Positions 35,446 through 45,859 of a stretch of 64,000 nucleotides of DNA are shown piece after piece (position 1 is the first letter of the stretch; every line of letters starts with the position of its first letter). The position numbers and the translations under genes are program-made. The stretch is from the NCBI GenBank assembly GCA_942159475.1, contig OW804094.1, positions 60,942,966 through 61,006,965 of the forward strand. The letters run 5' to 3'. The notes beneath the pieces are model-generated. The model saw nothing but the letters and a program-made list of their open reading frames with translations. It was not told where the DNA came from and searched no databases. The stretch comes from Sthenelais limicola (lineage: Eukaryota; Annelida; Polychaeta; Phyllodocida; Sigalionidae).

Positions 35446-36282
35446 CTAATCCTTTCTCTTACTGCTCTTCTTCTTCTTCTTAGCTTGAGAAGCTGCTTTC
35501 CTGGTATGATCAGACAGGAGAGCATTGGCAGTAGATTGGGTAACATTGATAGGCTTCTGATAGTAATGCCTAAACGTATTGTCACTCTTCCACATAGCAG
35601 TATCCATAATCTTTTGAATAGGAACGTTAATAGACGCCAACTTAGAAGTGGTGGCACCACGAAAAGAATGTGCCTTAAACTTAGTATCCAGGCCACTGGC
35701 AACTAAAACACAACGTATATACTTGGCAATGGTAGAATTGCCCACTGGCATGTAAGGCGCAGTGAAACTAACTGTAACAACCCTCGATACTAGATGATGA
35801 GAGCCAAAGGTCTCACGATCAAACTTGCCAAAAACTGAAGACAGGGCAGAGCGGGCACTCCCTACTGCTGCCCATGAGTATCCCTGATCATAAAGATCAC
35901 ACAGAAACTCAATGCCATGATATAAATCCTTAGTATCCTCTGGAATGTCCTGTTCCATGCAGTAAACTCTCCATTTGCGCAAATAAGTCCTATATGAGCG
36001 CCGAGTATTCAGGGACCAACTGTTCCGGAAATGTTTCCTGGCCCTGGAGGAAAGTGCAGTGGAAGCAATCATACGCTCTAGAAGAGAGCGGCGACGAGAG
36101 GAATGTTCCCTATCTTTGGGTCCTGCCACAGACTCTTGTGAGGGATGAGATTCCTGGGGCGACGTCGAAACCTGAGGAGAGACTTGCAATTCCTGGTCAG
36201 CTGGGAATGCCACAGCTGACCCTGCCAATCTGGGGCTACAAGGATGGACGACAACCCCAGCATCTCTATTCTCTGCAGGCAA
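35446..36282 (-). pseudogene. DIRS tyrosine recombinase, internal deletion
   Basis: The N-terminal part has the SAM-like core-binding helices (RRSYRTYLRKWRVYC, then SAVGSAR-like repeats near residue 140). The C-terminal part has KAHSFRGATTS, with the His-x-x-Arg pair, MWKSDNTFRHYYQK with the nucleophile Tyr, and a Lys-rich tail. Between SHHLVSR and VVTVSFTAPY (about residues 160-172) the frame jumps straight from the core-binding domain to the end of the catalytic domain. The stretch that normally holds the first catalytic Arg is missing, so it cannot catalyse recombination although the frame stays open (278 codons). Confidence 0.85.
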
Positions 36283-36289
36283 CGCCCCA

Positions 36290-37135
36290 CCAACCTGAAA
36301 GGAGGGAACATATAGGGAAGCTCAAAATCCAACCAATCCAGGGTAAAAGCATCCACATAGGAAGATGAGGGGTCAGGGAACCAGCTGGTGTAAACAGGTA
36401 ATTGGTAATTATGCCGAGAGGCATAATCAGGTAAACCAAAGCACTCTACAATCTCCTCAAAGATTTCCACATTAAGCTGCCACTCAGTATCATCAGACAA
36501 GTGCCTACTCGCTAGATCAGCTTCAGTGTTGTCCACTCTGGCCACATGAGAGGCAGAAAACAAGTTGTTCTGGGACTCAGCCCAGAGCCAGATCTCCCTA
36601 GCGATGATGTTACAATTCCTAGATTTGGTGCCCCCCAAACTTGTTTATGTAGGCGACCGTGGTGATATTGTTTCTGCGGACCAAGATGTGAGTATCCCAA
36701 ACTGCTCTCATCAAGGAGAAAATGCCAAGTTTGACTGCAAGGATCTCCTTAGTGTTAATGGGATATTCCTCCTCCTCATCGTCCCAAAGGCCCTTGGCCA
36801 CATCACCATTTGCTACTGCACCCCACCCAGCCAGTGTCACAAGCATCGGTGAAAATAGTCAGAGAGGGAGCTAGGCTACGGATACGTCTAACACGCCAGG
36901 GCAAATTCTCTGCCCACCAACGAAGATCATCCAGAGCGCTTGGTGACAGGAACATAAAAGAAGAAAAGTTGCCATGAGATCTCCGAAGGGCTGCTATCTT
37001 ATCCCTCTCCACAAACCTGTAGTATGAAAGGCCATAGTCAATTCCCTTGCATAAGTCTATGAGGGTACCCACTAGAGAGGCAACTGCATATATGAATGGA
37101 ATATCTCCGTCCAGGATTCTCCAGGAATAAATCAA
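36290..37135 (-). pseudogene. DIRS RNase H domain, frameshifted
   Basis: 37135-36805 contains LSPSALDDLRWWAENL and FTDACDTGWVG, the first RNase H Asp region. 36846-36619 contains NTKEILAVKLGI with the catalytic Glu, and TTVAYINKFGG. 36638 onward contains REIWLWAES and ARVDNTEADLASR with the last Asp. Two frameshifts separate these blocks. It follows the RT directly and precedes the recombinase, as expected for DIRS. Confidence 0.8.
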
Positions 37136-37207
37136 CTAAGTCTAGGGCTCAAATCCTTTTCTCCTCTGGAGGATAAACCTCCATTCTGGCAGAACTTCCA
37201 ATGAACT

Positions 37208-38056
37208 TCATTTAGGAAGGAGGGAAGACTTCTCCGGATTAATGTAGAATCCTGTGTGATGAAGTAAAGACAGTACAATTTCCAGAGAGGTCAGGCAAGC
37301 TTCGGAGGTAGGACCCCAAATGAAACTGTCGTGGATATAAGAGAAGGCGTGACCACCCCTGTTGCGGACTTCAGCAAAGATAGGATGCATAATCTTGGTG
37401 AACACATAGGGGGCTGAAGTAAGGCCAAAAGGCACACAGGTGAACTGGTAAAATGATTCACCCCAGGGAAACACCACAAAGCTACGGAAATGCGGATGAA
37501 GAGGTAAGGAGAAATAGGCCTCCTGTAAGTCTAGGGAGCACATGAAGGAGTGAGGGCGGATCATCTCAACCGCCGTCTGTAAGTTATACATTTTGAAATG
37601 AACCTTCTCCTGGAACTTGTTCAATTCAGTCAAATCAATGATTAAACGTCATTTATTGTTAGGCTTAGGCACTACAAACACATTTGATTGAAAAGAGATC
37701 TGATCCTGAGTGTTCTCCTCAACTACACCTTTGGTGATGAGCTTTTGTACTTCACACTGAACAGCTTCCTGGCGAATAGGCCCAAACTGATACTGAGAAG
37801 GGTGCCAATCCTGAATGGGGGGAGAAATGAAATGCAACTGAACACCCGCCACTAAAGATAAAACAGTGGGATCAGAAGTGATATCACACCAGCTGGGTAA
37901 ATGATTCCTTATGTTCCCTGGGATGAAATTCAAAGGCACAACACCTAAAGGTGTAAGAGTATAAGTAGGAGAATTAGGAGGCAAATTCTCTATAAAGTAG
38001 ACTACCTCCTCTATCGCCTGTAATCTTGGCAACGATTGTCTCTCCTTCTGTCTCAA
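37208..38056 (-). pseudogene. DIRS reverse transcriptase, one stop and a mutated active site
   Basis: 38056-37650 holds the N-terminal extension and fingers, ending VVPKPNNK. A TGA (about 37648) then replaces the usual Trp codon before RLIIDLTELNK. The palm has CSLDLQEAYFSLPLHP with the first Asp, and FGLTSAPYVFTKIM. The active-site motif reads SYIHDSF, where the first Asp of Y-x-D-D is His (CAC for GAC). These two changes alone would inactivate it. Confidence 0.85.
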
Positions 38057-38074
38057 CGATCGTAATAATAATCG

Positions 38075-39632
38075 CGACTGCGGTAAGAATCCCTTGGATA
38101 ATAGTCCGCATTCCTCCGGTTGGACTGATAATCCGAGCGGGACCCCCGTCCTCGTTGAGCACCCCTCTGACCCCCCCTGCCCCTGGAAGGGGGGTTTGAG
38201 GAGTTTTTTGCCTTGGCAGAGGTATTTTCCTGACCCTTAGCCTTCTGTTGACCTCCTTTCTAATTACCAGCAGCTGCTTGAATATCCACAACAACAGAGA
38301 GCTTCTTGCTAGCATCTAAGGATTTAATATTCTGTTCGAGATCCTCTCCAAAGAAATGAGCGGGTGTGGAAGGGAACCTCCTAGAGTTTCTAGCCATCTC
38401 CTTGTATTGATCCTTGAAGACAGGAACCAAATCAGTACGACGTCTTTTAGTAAAGATGTGTAAGTTGAAGAATTGATGAAGGCTAACATACCAATCCCGT
38501 CAGCAGTAGTACTCACAGATGCCTTGACGTTGGCTGAGATAATGGCGAGAGAATCGTTGATCTTAGAAGCAAGATCACCAATCTTTGCTTTGTCCAATGG
38601 AACTGGTTTAGCCGAATCTGGAGGGGAAAGCAACGACTGAAGTTGTTTATGCATCTTTTCAGTCTTAAGGACCATGGATCGAATGGCCATCAGATCATCA
38701 CCCGTCGAGGCCACAGCACTTATCGCAGCAAGGAAAGTCTTTTGCAGATTCTGAGCAGTGTTGTCATTACATTGCTTATTAGGAGGAATATTACTCCTCA
38801 CTTCAGAAGGAATCGACGGAACCTTGAGTTCATCAATGTTACTAGGTCTCTTATACTTGGCTCTAGTTTCATCCAGGATTTTTCCAACAGGAGGTTTTGT
38901 GAGGATGTCCCTTAAGAATTCACAAAGCTCCTTATTTTGGAGCTCCAATCCCAGTGAATCATCAATACACAACTGTTTCAGCAAAGAGTCAAACCAACCT
39001 GACCTGGGTTCTTCATCCTCGGGGCACTCTCCGTCCTCCAAAAACATAGAGTCATTATCATCCATGGAGGGAATGTGAAAGAGGCCCGATCGTTGTGTAG
39101 CGGGGGAAGATGCTCTACTACTCATAGGATGAACAGGAGGTGGGCTCCGGCGAGGAGACCTACGGCGTGGAGAGCATGAGCGATAATAGGGAGACTTGGA
39201 GCGAGACCTTCTCAAAGGTCTCCTCGATCTGCGACGAGGAGGGCCAAAGGGATCATAATCATCATCTTGGTCAGCCAAGAAAAAATCATACTTGGTCTGA
39301 GAATGTTCCTTAGAAGGGCGATCCCCTGTGAAATAGGTCAAAGCTCGAGGGGCCCCACAAGGCATCCCAGCAGCCATGATCGGGGCCTAGCGGAGCACGT
39401 GGTTCCGAACTACGTCGCGATTCCCAAGAATCCATTCTAGAAGCCACATCATTGGAAAGAGCGGTAGCTTTGACCATGAGGCGTTGGTAGATTTGACGGA
39501 TGTGTGGATAGATTTAAGCTGGTTCATGATATCCTGAAGAGGATAATCATTAAGAGCCGGGGCTTTTCCATCTGGAATGTTCACCCCCTTCTTCTCCGCT
39601 CCCTTCTTTACCGGCACTGGTGGTTCACCCAT
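38075..39632 (-). pseudogene. DIRS gag-like protein, frameshifted
   Basis: It starts MGEPPVPVKKGAEKKG at 39632. After a frame change it continues from 39377 with an Arg/Ser-rich stretch (RRRSRRPLRRSRSKSPYYR), an acidic segment, a helical region, and finally a Gly/Arg-rich tail (GRGGQRGAQRGRG at about 38150). This composition is usual for DIRS ORF1 proteins, which bind nucleic acid. A second frameshift lies near 38450. Confidence 0.7.
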
Positions 39633-39675
39633 GATGAAACAAAGCCAGTAACACACAAATAGTCAGTTCAGAAAG

Positions 39676-39778
39676 TTAACAAGACAGCATGAAATAGGTT
39701 TTTTTAATAACATGCCTGAGAAGGGTCTACCGACCCAATTCGGGTCGACCATATCAGCTGCCCTCATATCATTCTATC
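39676..39778 (+). repeat. Repeat module with hairpin, copy B
   Basis: Second copy of 24338-24438, located just upstream of the DIRS gag start (minus strand). Confidence 0.8.
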
Positions 39779-40042
39779 ACTGTATCAGTTTAGTATATCA
39801 TCACTCTATCAGTTTAGTAAAAAGAACTAATATCAAGTGCAGTCCTCTATGTTTGTGGTGCATGATTAATCATCCATCCCCAGGAGTAATCAGATAGTTT
39901 CAGTCTTCAAGACCTTTAAGAATTCCAAATTATTTTCAGTACAAAATATGAGTATTCATGAGAGATAAGCCCATATGAGGAGGAGGGGGGGAGGGGGTGT
40001 TGGTGGTGGTGGTGGTGATTCCCATAAGCTCAGAGAAGACAC

Positions 40043-40708
40043 TTGGAGTTTTCTATAACACGCAGAAACACCCAAAAATATCCGTTCCGTTTCCTTCATT
40101 CAGATTCCATTTCCATTACTTTTACTTTTAACCATTTCTATAACAGGCAGAAACACAAAAAAAAGATCCGTTCCATTTCCTTCATTCAGATTCCATTTCC
40201 ATTACTTTTACTTTCAACCATTTCTATAACACACAGAAACACCCAAAAAAGATCCTTTCCGTTTCCTTCATTCAGATTCCATTACTTTTACTTTCAACCA
40301 TTTCTATAACATGCAGAAACACCAAAAAAAGATCCGTTCCGTTTCCTTCATTCAGATTCCATTACTTTTACTTTCAACCATTTCTATAACATGCAGAAAC
40401 ACCCAAAAAAGATCCGTTCCGTTTCCTTCATTCAGATTCCATTACTTTTACTTTCAACCATTTCTATAACATGCAGAAACACCCAAAAAAGATCCGTTCC
40501 GTTTCCTTCATTCAGATTCCATTTGCCATTACTTTTACTTTCAACCGGCCGAGCGGAGAGCTGTGAACTGGCTTACGTCACACAAGAGGTGCCGACTGTC
40601 AACATTGCCACGTGCAAACGCCTTTCGTGTGTTCTGTCAGTATTCAGGGTTCCCCATTCTTATCATGTTACCGTAAATGACATATAAACGTGTCTCCCCG
40701 AATAATAA
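40043..40708 (+). repeat. Repeat module copy B: six tandem 78-87-bp units plus 3' part
   Basis: Six CAGAAACAC..TCCGTTTCCTTCATTCAG units (cores at about 40060, 40147, 40232, 40312, 40390 and 40468) are followed by CGGCCGAGCGGAGAGCTGT and the CCCCGAATAATAAA tail. The three units at 25310 are close relatives. Units lacking the CATTTGC/CATTTCC segment are 78 bases long. Confidence 0.85.
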
Positions 40709-41050
40709 AGAATACAATCCGAAGACACAGTGAATTGAAGGGAATATAATCCAATGAGGTCGAGTCGAGTTGTTCTAGGCGAGTAGCGGTCTGGAAGAAA
40801 ATGGCGGCGGCATGTGGCCAGCGGGTAGATCCGACGCCCAAACTAGGAAACGTCCGAACAAACCCTAAAACCAATGAGGAGGATCAAATCCACTCCTTGA
40901 AAGACCTTCAGGCACTTATAGTTCAAATTTGAAGAAATGGACGCGAAATCTCGACGAAAAACACACAAATAATCCAGTAAGACGTGAGGAAAAAACCCAG
41001 TGGAGACTGTTACGTCTGCGCAATCTGATGGACTGACAACTGCGCGCCGC

Positions 41051-41097
41051 GTCTCCTGTGTCCTAGCGCCACCGGTTGGCGGCGACGGACAAGAATG
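41051..41097. repeat. DIRS terminal inverted repeat, right
   Basis: Reverse complement of 35352-35398. Its inner edge with the adjoining GACTGACAACTGCGCGCCGC is complementary to 35130-35163. Confidence 0.85.
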
Positions 41098-41109
41098 AGT
41101 ATTCGCTAC

Positions 41110-42915
41110 TCTTAATGCCTCCTGTTAAATATTTATGACATGTGAATACATATATATGCATATACACAAGTATACATATATACGGTTGCATAGTCCAATA
41201 TTTCAAGTGACGAAAACCCAAGGGTGACTTAACTGATTTTGTTCTTGTTTTTAAAATATTCATTATTTTATTATCAGGACACCGTCACCGGGACACTCTA
41301 TTTTCATGTTTTTATACTATTATCTAACTTGTCTGTGAGGTCCATTCCAGTTTGAAACATACATGACAGGTTACATACTTTCTGGTCAGCTCAGCCAGCC
41401 AGTCTCCTCCTACAGGCTGTTCTTAACATATTAACATAACACATCATCTAGCTAATAGCAAGATAATGCAAGCACCATACATCTCCCAATGCTAACTAAA
41501 ACCTATCACCCCAAACATGGCGAAACCTGCCTGACCGCGGGCCTTGACCATTGAAAGACATGTTGGACCAGTGAAACTGAAGTTACACCGGTCCGACTGT
41601 CCAGTGAAAAAGGTCTATGAAAAGTTGGAGAAACCTTTAAAAGACTGGTGAAAACTTTGGAGGACCGGTGAAAGTTCTAAAGTTTTTGCCATGTCTGTCA
41701 CCCTGTATTAGGTTCCAAGCCTAAGTTGCCCTACATAGTGGTCCCAGTCGGTCACAGTAGGGGCCATCGGTGAACAGATAACAGTAGTAAACTGGCCATT
41801 GTAACATTGAAAAAACTTATTTAAGTAGGAATTTGATACTCAGATACTTAGAAAACATGTTAAACTTTAAAATGGGACCATTATTTGCGGGATAAATTTT
41901 ACAGATTTGCCTTAAAGTGGATAGGGAGTCCAAACGTATTGAGGGCCCTTCTTAAGTTAATCCCGCAGTGTTGGTGTTCATTACTTATGCATAATGTGAC
42001 ATAGTGACCTCTTTAGATGCGTTTAGGTTAGAGGTGTACTTGATACGTTGCTTGCATTATCTCGCTATTCTGGTTTCACCAGCCTCAGTACCCCTGGACA
42101 CCTGTGGTGCTGCTATCTCCTTTCTGTAGGAGCTACCTCCAAAGGCGCAGTCGTTAATGACTGAATGTTGACTGGGTGGCAGTGTCTCCCCATCAGGCCC
42201 ACATTGCCTCCTCGGTCAAGGGAAAGTCGTCTCCCCTGTCTTTGGTGGGTTTTGAACATATGACCTCAAGATCTAGAATCCTGCACACTGCCACCTGCGC
42301 CACAGAGACCAGTTGAGTTACTTGACATGTGTGTTTCAGGGGAAACCGTTTTTCCTTGGTCATAGCCAACATGTCTTGTTATTTTCCAGGCAGCTTGGGT
42401 TATAGGAGCACTGACCCGTCCTCTGACACTCTACCTCATCACCCAAAGGTCCATAGGGACCACATACAAGTAGAATGATACATGATCCAGGGTCAGACAG
42501 TCACTCATTTTCACTAGGCTACACTTAATACCTACACTCATTAGTGGCTCGGTTACCACTAATGAGACCAGATCTGAGACACACAAAAACAAGGATGGAT
42601 AGGACCAGGAGAAGAACAAGAATCATGGTAGATATCTACTGAAGTGCTGGTGCTAGAGTCAGAAAAAAGTTCCTTGGGTGGACTACCTGTTAGGACGGCT
42701 ATAAACTAAAGCCTATCTGATTAACCTAAGCATGTAAAGAGAGATTGCATAATAATATTCGCAATAATGTTCCCATAATTATTGAGACTGAGTATATAAT
42801 ATATGATTCTCACAGTGCCCCTATCATAACTACTTCAAATAGGAACATGTGTTGCTATACTCTTTAAAATGTTTTCCTACAAAAGTTACAAAATTAATAC
42901 CTGATAATTTACCAA
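41110..42915. other. No recognised gene
   Basis: Unique-looking DNA apart from the short dispersed repeat at 42338-42383, which matches 20989-21034. Confidence 0.35.
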
Positions 42916-42918
42916 TTA

Positions 42919-43353
42919 GGCTGTGATTCCACTGGCTCACTCTTTAGGCCCGCTCATAGCCTGCTCTTTTTATTTCCCTGAGCGCATAACAAGCGAAGGC
43001 AGAGCGAACCCAGAGCGGTCTAATAGAATCGGTGAATGCCCTTTGTATGCGCTCTTAAAATTTGACGTTGGCGCTTCTTTTTGACTTTGCGCTCATATCT
43101 GTTGTTTGATATGAGCGCAACTACATGACGCTTTTTAGGCCTGTTTAAATAGTGGTTCAAGAGCGCAATGGGAGCGGACCAAGAGATTTGCAATTGATTT
43201 CATAAGGAAACAAGCAAACCAGTAGAATCGCTCTGCGCTTGTCTTGCGCTAAAAATATTAGCGGATGAAGAGCGAATGACAAGCTCATTATAAACAAGTG
43301 AGGCAAGAGCGAGCCATGAGCACATATATAAGCGATCCAATGGAAACACACCT
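42919..43353. mobile_element. Non-autonomous DNA transposon (MITE) with 3-bp TTA duplication, copy 1
   Basis: The ends GGCTGTGATTCCACTGGCTC and, on the other strand, AGGTGTGTTTCCATTGGATC form an imperfect terminal inverted repeat. TTA flanks it at 42916-42918 and 43354-43356. The interior is rich in GAGCGC/GCGCTC words and has no coding potential. The 3-bp duplication suggests a PIF/Harbinger-type mobiliser, but no transposase is present here. Confidence 0.75.
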
Positions 43354-43392
43354 TTACGGTTGGCATATAGATCAAGAAGACAAATTAAGTGA

Positions 43393-43816
43393 GGCTGCGA
43401 TTCCACTGGCTCGCTCTTTTGGTCCGCTCATGGCCCACTCTTTTTATATCCCCAAGCGCCTAACAAGCGAAGACAGAGCGAAACCAGAGCCATCCAATAG
43501 AATCGGTTATTGCGCTTTCTATACGCTCTTAAAATAGGACGTTGGCACTTCTTTTTGACACTTCGCTAATATCTGATGTGTTTGATTTGAGCGCAGCAAC
43601 ATGACGCTCTTTCCATAGCTTTTAGTAGCGGTCTAAGAACGCAGTGAGAGCGGACCATCGCACTTGCCATTGATTTCATATAGGAAACAAGCGCACCAGT
43701 AGATGCGCTTAAAATATTAGCAGTTGAAGAGCGAATGACAAGCGCCCAATAAACAAGCGCAGCAAGAGCGGGCCATGAGCACATATATATACAAGCGATC
43801 CAGTGGAAACTCACCT
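43393..43816. mobile_element. Non-autonomous DNA transposon (MITE) with 3-bp TGA duplication, copy 2
   Basis: Diverged copy of 42919-43353 in the same orientation. The ends GGCTGCGATTCCACTGGCTC and the complement of GATCCAGTGGAAACTCACCT pair. TGA flanks it at 43390-43392 and 43817-43819. It has the same GAGCGC-rich interior and starts 39 bases beyond copy 1. Confidence 0.75.
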
Positions 43817-43819
43817 TGA

Positions 43820-45805
43820 GTATCGTAGCTGAATTAAATAACTACATTGCCTTAGCCTAGTAATTTTAAACATACTTAAGGCCTTTAATAAATCTATTAT
43901 GCATTAGGCCATTTAGGGACCCACACAATTACCTGGAACCCTTCCAAATATGACTCAACAGGTAAACTCTGATATGAGACCAGTTTGTGTATACCTTAGA
44001 GAAAGGATAATACATATAAGTGTATACATACATGTACTATTATGTATCACGTTATTTCTATGTAAGCTATGCGACTGGATGGAAGCTCTTCACCAAGATG
44101 TTAAACAAACACTGGCAAATATGTCAAGCTGGGTAGATTCCCAGTGATAGGTGAGAGAGTGAGTGCAGATATCATACAGCTAAAATAAAATCTGTGCCGC
44201 GCAACAATTGAATATTCGCTACCCAAAAAGAGTAAGCGAATGGTCAGATGTGGGCTACAGGTATTTCCACTGACGACTACTAGTGTGCAGCCTTGTAAAC
44301 ACAACTGTTGTCAGGTATGGTGACTCGCGGCGACGAAACCCCATTTCCCTACCTCGCGCGTTATATTTTAACACCTGGCCCAGCCGTAAGACTCACACCA
44401 TCACTTCCGCATCACACCAGCCTTGCATTTTGTGCAAATCAAATCGCATTGCAGGCAAGAAATTTATGACTGTCACAAAACTTCATAACACGAAAAAATG
44501 TCAAACCAACTCATTGGTCAACCAAACTCGTTGGTCAAACGGATCAATATCATTGGAACAAAAAAAAGCAGATGGCCAAAAGTAATGTTGAGTGTTTTCT
44601 ACTCTTAACCTAGATTTGGTACAAGGTTTGTTTTCATTATCTAAATGGCAAAGAAAGCACGTGTAGCATACTAATTTGCACACTGATAATAGGTGAAACT
44701 CTAGCTCTTTCGCTCGAAGCGTTTGATTCTGCCATTGAAATGAAGACGGACATTCTGAATGTGGTCCATTAAACACGGATAGCTATGGATGGTCTCATTG
44801 ACGCAATATCCATATATTAGCATTCCAGACTGTTTAAACGTATTGTTCTGTGGAAACTGTAGACAATGGTATCCGGGAAGAGTAGCGAGGGTGAGAAACA
44901 CAATAGAGAATACCATAACCCAGTTATTAAACATTCATCTACTTGGAAACCGGGGACCAGAAGCTGAAGAGACTTAGATACCCGACTGTAAATAGCGACT
45001 CCGGCCGACACTATCAATGTAAGTCTATTAACGTTACAGGGTCTGGGTAAAGCAGGTCACTGCCATGATAAGAGTTTGGAGTGGTTTGGATAGGTAACTC
45101 AAACATTTACCTTATCTTTGTGAATTAGATGAAACCCAATACTTGATGGCAATATTTAGCCGCCACTTCCCAAGTCCACGTTAAGGGTGGATCTTACACA
45201 ATGCATATTCAATGGGAGATTGCGTTCCCTAAAGTCACCAAGAGAAATAATTGGGGCCGAGCTATTTTCGTAGGGTCACTGGTGAGGGGAATGGGGATTT
45301 GTGATCAAGGCTACCAACTAAGCTAGTTGGAATGTAACAGATTCTGATTCTGGGTAACAAACTCAAATTAAAAAGAAATATAAAGTGTCACTAAAACGTA
45401 TTAATGGCCATAACATGGTTGTTGTATACAGCACCTCTTCGTCCATCTTTTTGACAAATAAATTACACAGTCTAGGGTTTATCTGGAGACAACTATCAGC
45501 AGGGGGAAGCTTTCCTCCACCCTAATCCCTAACACAAACATGTATCAATTAGTCCCCGAATGCAAGTGGTGTCAGTATCAATCAACAGGTGGTCCACTCA
45601 TCTTTAAACTTTTTTTAAAATTATGAAATATACTAATTAAATCATTTTTTGAAGTATTCTTCTAGCCATAAGAACTATTTGCATCTTTATTTCATCAATG
45701 TGTGACAACTATGAGGAAAGATATTAAAGCTTTGTATTTGTGATGTGACTGTGAGTGGGTGGATTCTTATACAAGGGAGAGAGAGAGGCCGGGTATTAAG
45801 AGAGG
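43820..45805. other. No recognised gene
   Basis: Short frames only, with no motifs recognised. Confidence 0.35.
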
Positions 45806-45808
45806 GAC

Positions 45809-45811
<3 letters not shown>

Positions 45812-45851
<40 letters not shown>

Positions 45852-45855
45852 GGGA
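45812..45855. repeat. (GA)n microsatellite followed by a G-run
   Basis: About 14 GA units, then 14 G's. Confidence 0.9.
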
Positions 45856-45859
45856 GGGA

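Larger units (their letters stand above)
35107..41097 (-). mobile_element. DIRS-like tyrosine-recombinase retrotransposon (about 6 kb), inactive
   Basis: Reading right to left, the order is gag, reverse transcriptase, RNase H, tyrosine recombinase, the DIRS order. Inverted terminal repeats (41051-41097 and 35352-35398) differ at one of 47 positions. A further segment beyond the left repeat (35130-35163) is the exact complement of 41031-41064, which spans the inner edge of the right repeat. This fits the internal complementary region DIRS elements use to circularise cDNA. Mutations in RT and recombinase make this copy dead. The upstream region (39676-40708) carries a repeat module that also occurs alone at 24.3-25.9 kb, so it may be a later insertion. 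Confidence 0.85.

Noticed and set aside
40043..40500. CRISPR-like array (regular repeats of about 80 bp)
   Set aside because: The units are contiguous with no unique spacers, and the setting is an animal genome with retroelements.
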